Below, one piece after another: positions 1 through 10,321 of a stretch of 64,000 nt of DNA. Source of the stretch: Pseudomonas muyukensis (lineage in GTDB: Bacteria > Pseudomonadota > Gammaproteobacteria > Pseudomonadales > Pseudomonadaceae); assembly GCF_019139535.1 (NCBI RefSeq), contig NZ_CP077073.1, positions 3,500,501-3,564,500 of the forward strand, in the 5' to 3' direction. A program made the position numbers and the translations under genes. The stretch's first letter is position 1. Each line of letters opens with the position of its first letter. The notes under the pieces are model-generated. The model saw only the letters and a program-made list of their open reading frames with translations, had not been told where the DNA came from and ran no database searches.

Positions 1-237
1 CTGCCGATGTTCTGGCAACTGCCGCCGGCGTTCCTGGCGGGCACTGCCCAGGTCACCGGGATTGCCATGATCAGTTCGTTCGGCAGCATCGCGGCGTTCC
101 TGGCGCCTTACCTGATCGGCTGGATGCGCGATACCGCCGCAAGCCCAGGGCTGGCCCTGCAGGTGCTGGCGGTGGCGATCATGCTGGGTGGGTTGCTGGT
201 GCTCAAGGTGCCGGCGGCGCTGGCGGATCCGTGCTGA
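1..237 (+). CDS. MFS transporter, C-terminal fragment
   Basis: The reading frame is open from the window edge and stops at 235-237, so only about the last 78 residues are present. They form two to three hydrophobic segments with a charged loop (GWMRDTAASPGL) between the last two helices, the pattern of the C-terminal half of a major facilitator transporter of the anion/cation symporter kind, where the loop reads G-x-x-x-D-x-T. The protein would sit in the inner membrane. Substrate cannot be read from this fragment. A REP pair follows directly and separates it from the convergent trmK. Confidence 0.7.
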   Translation: MPMFWQLPPAFLAGTAQVTGIAMISSFGSIAAFLAPYLIGWMRDTAASPGLALQVLAVAIMLGGLLVLKVPAALADPC

Positions 238-267
238 CCGCCGTGCTGTCGCGCAGGGAACCATGCC

Positions 268-384
268 CTGTGGGAGCGGCCTTGCGTCGCGAAAGGGGCG
301 CGTAGCGGCCCTAGATTCCGAGCCCTCATCGAAATTGCTGGGGCTGCTGCGCAGCCCTTTCGCGACGCAAGGCCGCTCCCACAG
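268..384. repeat. Inverted pair of REP elements
   Basis: Left arm 268-295 (TGTGGGAGCGGCCTTGCGTC...) and right arm 355-384 are near-perfect reverse complements separated by about 60 bases. The same pair recurs at 41395-41510 and 59840-59955, always between genes. This is the common extragenic palindromic repeat layout of Pseudomonas; here it lies between convergent transcription units, where it could stabilise mRNA ends. Confidence 0.85.
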
Positions 385-433
385 CGTTAACGGTTTGCTC
401 CATGGTAGCCGGCTTGCCAGGCGCCGCGCGCAA

Positions 434-1129
434 TCAGCCCAGCAGCTCGCTGATCCAACGCGCCTGGCGGGTCATCTCGCGCACCTTTTCCTCTGGTACC
501 GCCTGCCGCGCCCGGGCGAAGTTGTCCAGGGTCTGCTGCTTCTGGCGCAGCATGCGCCGCCATTTCACCAGGAACGCCGGGCTGCGCGCCGCCATCAGCA
601 ACGGGCCGAAGTACAGTTGCTCGGCGCTGTAGCGCACCGCCTCGCAGCGTTCGGCAACGATGATTTCGTAGTCGAAGCGATTCTCGCGCAGCACTTCCTC
701 GACCAGGATCCGATAGCCGTTGTCCATCAACCACTGACGCAGCGGCTGCTCGCCGCCGTTGGGTTGCAGGATCAGGCGCTCCTGGCCGCTGAGATACGCC
801 TTGCCCGCCTCGAGGATGGCGCAGATGGTCTCGCCGCCCATGCCGCAGACACTGACCGCGGTGATGCCATCCTGCGCCGCGATCGCCGCCAGGCCATCGG
901 CGTGACGCACGCTGACCTGCGCCTCGAGGCCGTTGTCACGCACGGTGCGCTGGGCCGAAAGAAACGGCGTCAACGCCACCTCGCCGGCCACCGCGGCGCT
1001 GATCGCCCCACGGCGCACCAGCGCCACCGGCAGGTAGCCGTGGTCCGAGCCGATATCGGCCAGGCGCGCGCCCGCCGGGACATGGGCCGCCACGCGCTCC
1101 AGGCGCGCGGACAATCTGTGTTCGTTCAA
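434..1129 (-). CDS. trmK: tRNA (adenine(22)-N(1))-methyltransferase TrmK family
   Basis: A 231-residue cytosolic SAM-dependent methyltransferase. The N-terminal half has the class I SAM pocket with the family signature LADIGSDHGYLPVALV at about residues 23-38 and the second conserved block VCGMGGETI at about 94-102, followed by LQPNGGEQPLRQWL, all typical of COG2384/TrmK, whose studied members methylate N1 of A22 in tRNA. The start is a TTG codon: it is preceded by AGAGAGGCAGCAG, a good ribosome site, and gives the expected MNEHRLS beginning. Length is normal for the family. It is convergent with the upstream MFS gene and divergent from ridA. Function is by family; the tRNA target in Pseudomonas is not shown by sequence. 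Confidence 0.88.
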   Translation of the reverse strand: MNEHRLSARLERVAAHVPAGARLADIGSDHGYLPVALVRRGAISAAVAGEVALTPFLSAQRTVRDNGLEAQVSVRHADGLAAIAAQDGITAVSVCGMGGETICAILEAGKAYLSGQERLILQPNGGEQPLRQWLMDNGYRILVEEVLRENRFDYEIIVAERCEAVRYSAEQLYFGPLLMAARSPAFLVKWRRMLRQKQQTLDNFARARQAVPEEKVREMTRQARWISELLG

Positions 1130-1294
1130 CTGCTGCCTCTCTCACAACCTGGGCCCGGCGCCTGCGGCCGGGTCGGGGCGCGATTCTGCCGGGGCTGGCC
1201 GTGCATTTCAAATGCCCGCGACCAGTACCCGCCTCGACCTGCCCGGCGCGCTCGCGTAGGCTTGCCGCTTTCCTTCCGTTGCAAGGCGAGCCCC

Positions 1295-1675
1295 ATGGCC
1301 AATAACGACATCATCTACACCCCCGACCCAGACGCCGACTCGATTTCCTCGGACGTCGCCGAGTACAACGGCATCCTGGTCAGCACCCAGATCCCGGTGC
1401 ACGCCGATGGCAGCCTGGCTCTCGGCGACATCACCACCCAGTGCGAATGCACCCTGCAGGCGCTGAAAGTCGCCCTGGAACGCGCCGGCAGCTCGATGGA
1501 CCGGGTACTGCACCTGACCATCTACCTCACCGACATGGCCGACCGCGCCGCGTTCAACGAGGTCTACCAGCGCTTCTTCAGCAAGCCATGGCCGGTGCGC
1601 GCGGCCGTGGGCGTGGCGTCGCTGGCGTTCGAAGGCATGCGCGTGGAAGTGACGGCGATGGCGGCCAAGGGCTGA
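1295..1675 (+). CDS. RidA family protein (reactive imine/enamine deaminase)
   Basis: A 126-residue small cytosolic protein of the YjgF/YER057c/UK114 (RidA) family, usually trimeric with active sites at the subunit interfaces; archetypes hydrolyse 2-aminoacrylate and related imines released by PLP enzymes. Visible family features are the central TLQALKVALERAGSSMDRV helix, the YLTDMADRAAFNEVY block and the C-terminal PVRAAVGVASLAFEGMRVEV, which carries the arginine (about residue 105) that binds the carboxylate in active RidA proteins. The start at 1295 has GGCGAG seven bases upstream; a longer open frame exists but is non-coding in character. It stands alone between trmK and the pentapeptide gene. 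Which RidA subfamily it belongs to is unclear. Confidence 0.88.
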   Translation: MANNDIIYTPDPDADSISSDVAEYNGILVSTQIPVHADGSLALGDITTQCECTLQALKVALERAGSSMDRVLHLTIYLTDMADRAAFNEVYQRFFSKPWPVRAAVGVASLAFEGMRVEVTAMAAKG

Positions 1676-1714
1676 TCGTCTGGCCAGGCGGCCAAGGCAA
1701 GCCTTGGCCGCCAC

Positions 1715-3451
1715 TCACTCCTTGGGCAGCAGCGGCAAATAGAATGGCATCTCGAACTCCGGCATGCCGGAACCATCCGCCGGCCTCACGACCACCTTGC
1801 CATCCTTGCAATAGCCGCCGATCACGCTCATCTGGCCGACCACCGCCATCAACGAACGCTTGGCCATGCGCGTCTCGCGCTCCTGCGGGCTGGTAAAGCA
1901 CGGCGCCATGCTAGCCTGCAGGCCATCGTCGAGTAGCGGTGGTTGGTCTGGGGCGGCGCAACTGGCGTCGAGCATTGCCTGGTCCAGTCCCTTGGCCCCT
2001 TTCAAATTTGCCCCGCTCAGATTGACTTCGGCCAGGTTCGCCCCCTGAAACTTCGCGCCAGCCAGGTCGGCGTCCTCGAAGTCGGCCAGCATCAGGTCCG
2101 CCCCCGAAAAATCGGCAGCGCCTAGCTTTGCCGAAGTGAACGTCGCGCCATTGAGGGTGCTGGCCGAGAAATCGCTGCCGCGGGCGGAAGCCCCCTTGAA
2201 GTTGGCGAACAACATGTTCGAGCGTTGGAACCGTGCTTCTTCCAGAACAGCATTGGCGAAGGAACTGGCGTTCAACTCTGAAAACGACAAGTCACTCATC
2301 GTCATCCGGCTACCGTTGAAGTTGACGCCCGTGCCGTGCAAAGAACGGGCGGACATCCGGATCATCTGCAACCGAGACAGGTCCTGGCATTGCACAATGG
2401 CACCGTCCAGGTCGATACCGTCCAGCACCGCCGACGCCGAGCGTAATGTCGCGACGGCCTCGGGGAATTCCGCCGGCAACAGGCTGCCACGGGCGGATGC
2501 GACGGTGCCAAATGCTTTTTCCAGGTAACTTTGCGCCAGGGGTTTGTGGTTGAACCAGATGATCCCCCCGGCGACGGCGCCCACCGCCAGGACGAACGCT
2601 GCCTGACGCAGCCTCGAACGACGCCGCCTTCCCGACAGGTAGCCATCCACGCGGGCGCTGATGGCGGCGACCTCTACGCGCTTGTTCTGGACCAGCCGCA
2701 ACGCGGCGCCTTCGCCCGACATCACCGAGGTGAACACATCGATACCTGGCAACCCGTAGCTGCTCGCATCCTCCACCGCCTGCTGCACGCTTGCGCCCAG
2801 CCGAGCAAGCTCTGCCACCGACAACGCACTCACCTCAGGTACGCCGTTCAGCGCGGTGATCACGCTCTCGCGAAGTGACTCCAGCGCAGGCCCGACCATG
2901 AACGCCAGCTTGCCCAGGACCGCGGCAAGCACATCGCTGGCCAGGCCGGTCTTGCCGACCAGCACCGCCAATTCGTCGGCACAGGCCTGGTTGGACCTGT
3001 CGAGCGAGGTGATCCATGACTTGAGCAGCACAAGGCTCCGGCTCTTCCTTGCGTCATCGTCAGCGGATTCACCCGGGATATAGGCCGCGACGTTGCTGCA
3101 GATCACATAGCGGTGGATGCGCGCACCCCAGGTAGCTTCCAACTGACCGAAACGAACCAACGCCTTGACCATGTCCGCGTCGCGCGTGGTCCATTTGCCG
3201 TTGCCCTGGCGCGTCTTGACCTGGAACACGTCGATCCCGCCGTCACCCCGCACCCCGAGGATGTCCTCCCTGTGTTCGAACCAGAATTCGTTATAGGTTC
3301 TGGTGCGCATCGCATCAAACAGCAGTAGCACCCCCATGGTTGCCTGGTATCGATAGCGTCGCTGCACATCGGCGGCGATATCGGATGATTGGCTTGGGAG
3401 CTGGCTCGGCGCCGTAAGCGGCGGCTGCCTCATTGGGTCATGGGTGGTCAA
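1715..3451 (-). CDS. DUF4297/Cap4-like nuclease domain fused to a TM helix and pentapeptide repeats
   Basis: A 578-residue protein with three parts. Residues about 30-150 resemble the DUF4297 (Cap4-type) PD-(D/E)xK nuclease: the RYRYQATMGVLLLFDAM helix, acidic residues E59/E62/D63, then GGIDVFQVKT with the Q-x-K signature (Q77, K79). A single membrane helix lies near 283-303 (AAFVLAVGAVAGGIIWF). Residues about 373-487 form a run of A(D/N)Lxx pentapeptide repeats predicted to fold as a right-handed beta helix, followed by a tail with several Cys. I chose a TTG start because GGAGGAAGACC precedes it; an in-frame ATG lies at 3433 with no ribosome site. It has no operon partners and is divergent from core gene rlhA. 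Base composition is a little less GC-rich than its neighbours. The likely role is as a membrane-tethered defence nuclease, by analogy with Cap4; the function is inferred, not shown. Confidence 0.72.
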   Translation of the reverse strand: MTTHDPMRQPPLTAPSQLPSQSSDIAADVQRRYRYQATMGVLLLFDAMRTRTYNEFWFEHREDILGVRGDGGIDVFQVKTRQGNGKWTTRDADMVKALVRFGQLEATWGARIHRYVICSNVAAYIPGESADDDARKSRSLVLLKSWITSLDRSNQACADELAVLVGKTGLASDVLAAVLGKLAFMVGPALESLRESVITALNGVPEVSALSVAELARLGASVQQAVEDASSYGLPGIDVFTSVMSGEGAALRLVQNKRVEVAAISARVDGYLSGRRRRSRLRQAAFVLAVGAVAGGIIWFNHKPLAQSYLEKAFGTVASARGSLLPAEFPEAVATLRSASAVLDGIDLDGAIVQCQDLSRLQMIRMSARSLHGTGVNFNGSRMTMSDLSFSELNASSFANAVLEEARFQRSNMLFANFKGASARGSDFSASTLNGATFTSAKLGAADFSGADLMLADFEDADLAGAKFQGANLAEVNLSGANLKGAKGLDQAMLDASCAAPDQPPLLDDGLQASMAPCFTSPQERETRMAKRSLMAVVGQMSVIGGYCKDGKVVVRPADGSGMPEFEMPFYLPLLPKE

Positions 3452-3657
3452 GGTCTTCCTCCGTTGCACCCAAGATGCGGCGCAAAAGCATTTTTTCAAG
3501 AGAATTCATGCAGATACCCAGCGAATTTGGCCAAGAGCCGCCGCGCCTGGCCGAGCAGGCGGCATCGATCCGTCGCCTGCGGGTAGTGAAAGGTGCGAGC
3601 GCCCTGTTTCGCCGTTACAATGCCCGCCTTACCGTGACAGCCCGAACCTATAACGAC

Positions 3658-5658
3658 ATGTCCCTTCCAAAGCACCACCTGGAACTGCTCAGCCCTGCCC
3701 GTGACGTGAGCATCGCCCGCGAGGCGATCCTGCACGGCGCTGACGCCATCTACATCGGCGGCCCGAGCTTCGGCGCGCGCCACAACGCCTGCAACGATGT
3801 CAGCGACATCGCCGGCCTGGTCGAATTCGCCCGGCGCTACCACGCCCGGGTGTTCACCACCATCAACACCATCCTCCACGACAACGAACTGGAACCTGCG
3901 CGCCAGCTGATCCACCAGCTGTACGACGCCGGCGTCGATGCGCTGATCGTCCAGGATCTGGGGGTGATGGAGCTGGACATCCCGCCGATCGAGCTGCACG
4001 CCAGCACCCAGACCGACATCCGTACCCTGGAGCGGGCCAAGTTCCTCGACCAGGCCGGTTTTTCCCAACTGGTGCTGGCCCGTGAACTGAACCTGCAGCA
4101 GATTCGCGCCATCGCCGGCGAAACCGACGCGGCCATCGAGTTCTTCATCCATGGCGCGCTGTGCGTGGCCTTCTCCGGCCAGTGCAACATCTCCCACGCC
4201 CAGACCGGGCGCAGTGCCAACCGTGGCGACTGCTCCCAGGCCTGCCGCCTGCCATACACCCTCAAGGACGACCAGGGCCGCGTGGTCGCTTTCGAGAAGC
4301 ACCTGCTGTCGATGAAGGACAACAACCAGACCGCCAACCTGGCTGACCTGGTCGATGCCGGCGTGCGCTCGTTCAAGATCGAAGGCCGCTACAAGGACAT
4401 GGGGTATGTGAAGAACATCACCGCCCACTACCGCAAGGAGCTCGACGCCATTCTCGAAGGCCGCCCGGAACTGGCTCGCGCCTCCAGCGGGCGCACCGAG
4501 CACTTCTTCCTGCCCGACCCGGACAAGACCTTCCACCGCGGCAGCACCGACTATTTCGTCACCGACCGCAAGGTCGACATCGGCGCCTTCGACTCGCCGA
4601 CCTTCACCGGTTTGCCGGTGGGTGTGGTGGAGAAAGTCGGCAAGCGCGACCTGCAGGTGCTCACCGAGGTGCCGCTGACCAACGGTGACGGCCTGAACGT
4701 GCTGGTCAAGCGCGAAGTCGTGGGTTTTCGCGCCAACATCGCCGAGCTCAAGAGCGAATCCGAGGAAGACGGCCAGAAGCGCTACCGCTACCGCGTCGAA
4801 CCCAACGAAATGCCCGAGGGCCTGGACAAGCTGCGCCCGAACCACCCGCTGTCGCGCAACCTCGACCACAACTGGCAGCAAGCCCTGCAGCGCACCTCGT
4901 CCGAACGCCGGGTCGGCGTCGAGTGGCACGCGGTGCTGCGCGAGCAACGCCTGCTGCTGACCCTCAGCAGCGAGGAAGGCATCAGCGTGCAAGTGGCGCT
5001 GGACGGCCCGTTCGGCGCGGCCAACAAGCCGCAGCAGGCGCTGGAGCAACTGCACGACCTGCTCGGCCAGCTGGGCACCACGATGTACCACGCCAACGCC
5101 ATCGAGCTGGATGCGCCACAGGCGTACTTCATCCCCAGCTCGCAACTCAAGGCCCTGCGCCGCGAGGCCATCGAGGCACTGACCCAGGCCCGCGTCCAGG
5201 CCCACCCGCGCGGCTCGCGCAAGGCCGAAGCCACCCCGGCGCCGGTGTACCCGGAGTCGCACCTGTCGTTCCTGGCCAACGTCTACAACCAGAAGGCCCG
5301 CGACTTCTACCACCGGCACGGCGTGCAGCTGATCGACGCGGCGTACGAAGCCCACGAGGAGCACGGCGAAGTGCCGGTGATGATCACCAAGCATTGCCTG
5401 CGCTTCTCGTTCAACCTGTGCCCCAAGCAGGCCAAGGGTGTCACCGGGGTGCGCACCAAGGTGGCGCCGATGCAACTGATCCAGGGCGACGAAGTGCTGA
5501 CCCTGAAGTTCGACTGCAAGCCGTGCGAGATGCATGTGATCGGCAAGATGAAAGGCCACATCATCGACTTGCCGACCCCTGGCAGCGCGGTGGCCCAGGT
5601 GGTCGGGCACATCAGCCCGGAAGACCTGCTCAAGACCATCCCACGCGCCCCTCACTGA
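3658..5658 (+). CDS. rlhA: U32-family protein, 23S rRNA C2501 hydroxylation factor RlhA
   Basis: A 666-residue peptidase-U32 family protein, the length of E. coli RlhA (YdcP), which is needed for 5-hydroxylation of C2501 in 23S rRNA with iron-sulfur cluster and prephenate-linked chemistry. The U32 signature is intact at about residues 161-196: EFFIHGALCVAFSGQC, then GRSANRGDCSQACRLPY, supplying the conserved cysteines. Further cysteines occur in the C-terminal domain (HCLRFSFNLCPKQ and FDCKPCEMHVIG), as in the long U32 subgroup. The ATG at 3658 starts MSLPKHHLELLSPARD, the conserved N terminus; the open frame extends upstream without coding signal. Monocistronic, followed by a hairpin terminator. 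Confidence 0.9.
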   Translation: MSLPKHHLELLSPARDVSIAREAILHGADAIYIGGPSFGARHNACNDVSDIAGLVEFARRYHARVFTTINTILHDNELEPARQLIHQLYDAGVDALIVQDLGVMELDIPPIELHASTQTDIRTLERAKFLDQAGFSQLVLARELNLQQIRAIAGETDAAIEFFIHGALCVAFSGQCNISHAQTGRSANRGDCSQACRLPYTLKDDQGRVVAFEKHLLSMKDNNQTANLADLVDAGVRSFKIEGRYKDMGYVKNITAHYRKELDAILEGRPELARASSGRTEHFFLPDPDKTFHRGSTDYFVTDRKVDIGAFDSPTFTGLPVGVVEKVGKRDLQVLTEVPLTNGDGLNVLVKREVVGFRANIAELKSESEEDGQKRYRYRVEPNEMPEGLDKLRPNHPLSRNLDHNWQQALQRTSSERRVGVEWHAVLREQRLLLTLSSEEGISVQVALDGPFGAANKPQQALEQLHDLLGQLGTTMYHANAIELDAPQAYFIPSSQLKALRREAIEALTQARVQAHPRGSRKAEATPAPVYPESHLSFLANVYNQKARDFYHRHGVQLIDAAYEAHEEHGEVPVMITKHCLRFSFNLCPKQAKGVTGVRTKVAPMQLIQGDEVLTLKFDCKPCEMHVIGKMKGHIIDLPTPGSAVAQVVGHISPEDLLKTIPRAPH

Positions 5659-5674
5659 CCCAGTAGCAGCCCAA

Positions 5675-5715
5675 TTGCTGGCGAACCGGCGACACAGCGC
5701 CGGGTTCGCCAGCAA
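5675..5715 (+). terminator. Hairpin after rlhA (REP-like, terminator candidate)
   Basis: TTGCTGGCGAACC and GGGTTCGCCAGCAA form a 13-bp stem with a short loop 16 bases after the rlhA stop. The arms match the GCTGGCGAACC class of REP seen elsewhere in the window. There is no strong T run, so it may stabilise the 3' end rather than terminate by itself. Confidence 0.55.
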
Positions 5716-5802
5716 GATGCCGCCGCGAGGTCGAGTCTTTTTAGTCTCATGTGATACACTCGAGCATCTTTGGCATAGCCAGACATCGACTCGAGGCCAC
5801 CC

Positions 5803-6360
5803 ATGCGCATCACCCTCCAGGAAGAACGCCTGCTCAAGGCGCTGGCCCACGCCATCGTGGTCCACCCCCGCGCCACCCTGAAAGAGCTGGCCGAGACCGC
5901 CGGCGTCAGCAAGGCCACCCTGCACCGCTTCTGCGGCACCCGGGAAAACCTGCTGAGCATGCTCGAGGACCATGGCGAACACGTACTCAACCAGGTCATC
6001 GACGAAGCAGACCTGACCCAGGCCGAGCCGCTGCACGGTATCCGTCACCTGATCGCCGAACACCTCAAGCATCGCGAGATGCTGGTGTTTCTAATGTTCC
6101 AGTATCGCCCCGACACCCTGCTCAACGACGCCGAGGACCAGCGCTGGCTGGCCTATACCCAGGCCATGGACGCCTTCTTCCTGCGCGCCCAGCAACTGGG
6201 CGTGCTGCGCATCGATATCAGCGCGGCGGTCTTCACCGAGATGTTCATGACCATGATCTACGGCATGGTCGATGCCGAGCGCCGCGGCCGCGCCGCCAGC
6301 GCCAACAGCGCCCAGACCCTTGAGCAGCTGTTCCTGCATGGGGCCCTGGCACCTGCCTGA
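5803..6360 (+). CDS. TetR/AcrR family transcriptional regulator
   Basis: A 185-residue regulator. The N-terminal helix-turn-helix is clear: PRATLKELAETAGVSKATLHRFCGTRENLL at about residues 22-52 matches the TetR pattern (A-x-x-A-G-V-S-x-x-T-x-x-x-x-F-x-x-K/R-E-x-L). The rest is an all-helical ligand and dimer domain ending in EQLFLHGALA, where TetR C-terminal families often carry E-x-x-F. A cysteine replaces the usual tyrosine/serine near the HTH end (RFCGTREN). It is between rlhA and the aldehyde dehydrogenase; the 324-bp gap and its own hairpins suggest it does not share their transcript. Ligand unknown. Confidence 0.88.
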   Translation: MRITLQEERLLKALAHAIVVHPRATLKELAETAGVSKATLHRFCGTRENLLSMLEDHGEHVLNQVIDEADLTQAEPLHGIRHLIAEHLKHREMLVFLMFQYRPDTLLNDAEDQRWLAYTQAMDAFFLRAQQLGVLRIDISAAVFTEMFMTMIYGMVDAERRGRAASANSAQTLEQLFLHGALAPA

Positions 6361-6441
6361 CGCCGCTCGGCGAACACCTGGTCGCCCAGGAGACCGAGCG
6401 CCGCTCGCGGATGGTTCGCCTTAGGTGATCTAGCGCCTGTG

Positions 6442-6477
6442 AGACCGAGCGCCGCCCGCGCGGGCGGCGCTCGGTCT
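6442..6477. repeat. Perfect 36-bp palindrome (REP-type)
   Basis: AGACCGAGCGCCGCCCGC followed at once by its exact reverse complement. Partial copies flank it (6384-6402) and the same core forms the base of the long inverted repeat at 45.0-45.3 kb, so it is a second extragenic repeat family in this genome. It lies between the TetR gene and the aldehyde dehydrogenase promoter. Confidence 0.8.
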
Positions 6478-6526
6478 GATAGGCGCTGCATCTGCGTCGG
6501 CGAACACCTGTCAGCCATCACGCCCC

Positions 6527-6553
6527 TGTCTCACCCCGTCTCATTCTGCGACA
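6527..6553. promoter_or_regulatory. Candidate enhancer site TGTCTCA-N13-TGCGACA
   Basis: An inverted repeat with 7-bp half sites (6527-6533 and 6547-6553, one mismatch) lies 76-102 bases upstream of the sigma-54 promoter of the aldehyde dehydrogenase gene. Half sites of the TGTCGCA kind are used by AcoR/ExaE-like activators, and such an activator is encoded just downstream. Inferred from spacing and symmetry. Confidence 0.5.
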
Positions 6554-6628
6554 CCCCGCGCCAAGCCCTGCCCGCGCCACCCAGGACAAAACCCTTTGGC
6601 GCCGGGCCCATCGCCACTTCACAGCCCT

Positions 6629-6643
6629 TGGCACGCCCTTTGC
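6629..6643 (+). promoter_or_regulatory. Sigma-54 promoter of the aldehyde dehydrogenase gene
   Basis: TGGCAC-GCCCT-TTGC is an exact match to the -24/-12 consensus, 41 bases before the start codon. It fits the neighbouring sigma-54-dependent activator gene at 8262-10178. Confidence 0.8.
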
Positions 6644-6684
6644 CAAAGCCCTGGCTACCCCCAAAAGCCAAGAGGCACCGTCTG

Positions 6685-8178
6685 ATGAATACCGAACTGC
6701 CGATTCTCCCCGCTACCCGCGCCTTCCTGGCGCGCAAGCTGAAGATGCGTATCGGCGCTGAGTGGCAGGATGCCGCAAGTGGCCAGACCATGACCTTCCG
6801 TAACCCGGCCACCGGGGAAGTGCTTGGTGAAGTGCCCTCGGCCCAGGCACAGGACGTGGACCGCGCGGTGCACGCCGCGCGCCAGGCCTTCGACGACTCG
6901 GCGTGGAGCCGCATGCGCCCCCGCGAACGGCAGAACCTGCTGTGGCGCCTGGCCGACCTGATGGAGCGCGACGCCCAGCAGCTCGCCGAACTGGAGTGCC
7001 TGAACAACGGCAAGAGCGCCGTGGTGGCCAAGGTGATGGATGTGCAATTGGCCATCGACTTCCTGCGCTACATGGCCGGTTGGGCCACCAAGATCGAAGG
7101 CAGCACGGTCGAGCCGTCGATGCCGCTGATGCCCGACGGCGACTTCCATGCCTTCGTCCGGCGCGAAGCCGTGGGCGTGGTCGGCGCCATCGTCGCCTGG
7201 AACTTCCCGCTGCTGCTGGCCTGCTGGAAACTCGGCCCGGCCCTGGCCACCGGCTGCACCATGGTCCTCAAGCCCGCCGACGAAACCCCGCTGAGCGTGC
7301 TCAAGCTCGCCGAGCTGGTGGATGAAGCCGGCTACCCGGCCGGGGTGCTCAACGTGGTCACCGGCACTGGCCTGAACGCCGGCGCGGCCCTCAGCCGCCA
7401 CCCCGGCGTGGACAAGCTGACCTTCACCGGCTCCACCGAGGTCGGCAAGCTGATCGGCAAGGCGGCCATGGACAACATGACCCGTGTCACCCTCGAGCTG
7501 GGCGGCAAGTCGCCGACCATCGTCATGCCCGATGCCAACCTGCAGGAAGCCGCCGCCGGCGCCGCCATGGCGATCTTCTTCAACCAGGGCCAGGTATGCT
7601 GCGCGGGCTCGCGCCTGTACGTGCACCGCAAGCACTTCGACAACGTGGTGGCCGATATCGCCGGCATCGCCAATGGCATGAAGCTGGGCAACGGCCTCGA
7701 CCCTTCGGTGCAGATGGGGCCGCTGATCTCGGCCAAGCAGCAGGACCGGGTCACCGGCTACATCAACCTGGGCCGCGAGCTGGGCGCGACCCTGGCCTGC
7801 GGCGGCGAAGGCTTCGGCCCGGGCTACTTCGTCAAGCCCACGGTGCTGGTGGATGTCGATCAGCGCCACCGCCTGGTGCAGGAGGAAATCTTCGGGCCGG
7901 TACTGGTGGCCATGCCGTTCGATGACCTCGACGAAGTGGTGCGCCTGGCCAACGACAACCCCTATGGCCTGGGCGCAAGCATCTGGTCCAACGACCTGGC
8001 GGCGGTGCACCGCATGATCCCGCGGATCAAGTCGGGCTCGGTGTGGGTCAACTGCCACAGCGCCCTGGACCCGGCGCTGCCGTTCGGTGGCTACAAGATG
8101 TCCGGCGTGGGTCGCGAGATGGGCGCGGCGGCGATCGAGCACTACACCGAGCTCAAGGCGGTGATGATGAAGCTCTGA
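6685..8178 (+). CDS. NAD+-dependent aldehyde dehydrogenase, phenylacetaldehyde dehydrogenase-like
   Basis: A 497-residue ALDH superfamily enzyme oxidising an aldehyde to its acid in the cytosol. Seen in the sequence: the NAD-binding VAWNFPLLLACWKLGPALATG block, TFTGSTEVGK, the general-base motif LELGGKSP near residue 270, the catalytic cysteine in NQGQVCCAGSR near residue 303, and the EEIFGPV block near 400. The overall sequence and the LPFGGYKMSGVGREMG end resemble FeaB/PadA/StyD phenylacetaldehyde and other aromatic or aliphatic aldehyde dehydrogenases. The ATG at 6685 follows AGAGG; an upstream in-frame extension runs over the promoter and is rejected. It is controlled by a sigma-54 promoter and probably by the convergent AcoR-like activator. 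Exact substrate unproven. Confidence 0.88.
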   Translation: MNTELPILPATRAFLARKLKMRIGAEWQDAASGQTMTFRNPATGEVLGEVPSAQAQDVDRAVHAARQAFDDSAWSRMRPRERQNLLWRLADLMERDAQQLAELECLNNGKSAVVAKVMDVQLAIDFLRYMAGWATKIEGSTVEPSMPLMPDGDFHAFVRREAVGVVGAIVAWNFPLLLACWKLGPALATGCTMVLKPADETPLSVLKLAELVDEAGYPAGVLNVVTGTGLNAGAALSRHPGVDKLTFTGSTEVGKLIGKAAMDNMTRVTLELGGKSPTIVMPDANLQEAAAGAAMAIFFNQGQVCCAGSRLYVHRKHFDNVVADIAGIANGMKLGNGLDPSVQMGPLISAKQQDRVTGYINLGRELGATLACGGEGFGPGYFVKPTVLVDVDQRHRLVQEEIFGPVLVAMPFDDLDEVVRLANDNPYGLGASIWSNDLAAVHRMIPRIKSGSVWVNCHSALDPALPFGGYKMSGVGREMGAAAIEHYTELKAVMMKL

Positions 8179-8261
8179 CGGCCCGACCTCAAGCCAACCT
8201 GCACACGCCAGCCTTGCTGGCGAACCCGGCGTGAGCAGGCGCGCGAACAGACGCCCCTGGC

Positions 8262-10178
<1,917 letters not shown>

Positions 10179-10321
10179 GCGCTGCCTCGTTTGTACGAGG
10201 CATCCAATTTTTCGGCAGTGTGCGTCAGAAATGGGTTGGCGTCATCAGGTGAGGGTTGTTCGTCGGGGGGATTTGCCGCCAGGCACGCGTGCAGGTGGCT
10301 TCATCGAGCAGGCGACGCGGC

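Noticed and set aside
188..1675. 495-codon frame including ridA
   Set aside because: Only the last 126 codons (from 1295) match RidA; upstream part is the antisense of trmK and the REP pair.
3496..6072. 858-codon open frame on the minus strand opposite rlhA
   Set aside because: It is the antisense shadow of rlhA and the TetR gene in GC-rich codon frame; its translation shows no family and rlhA has full conservation.
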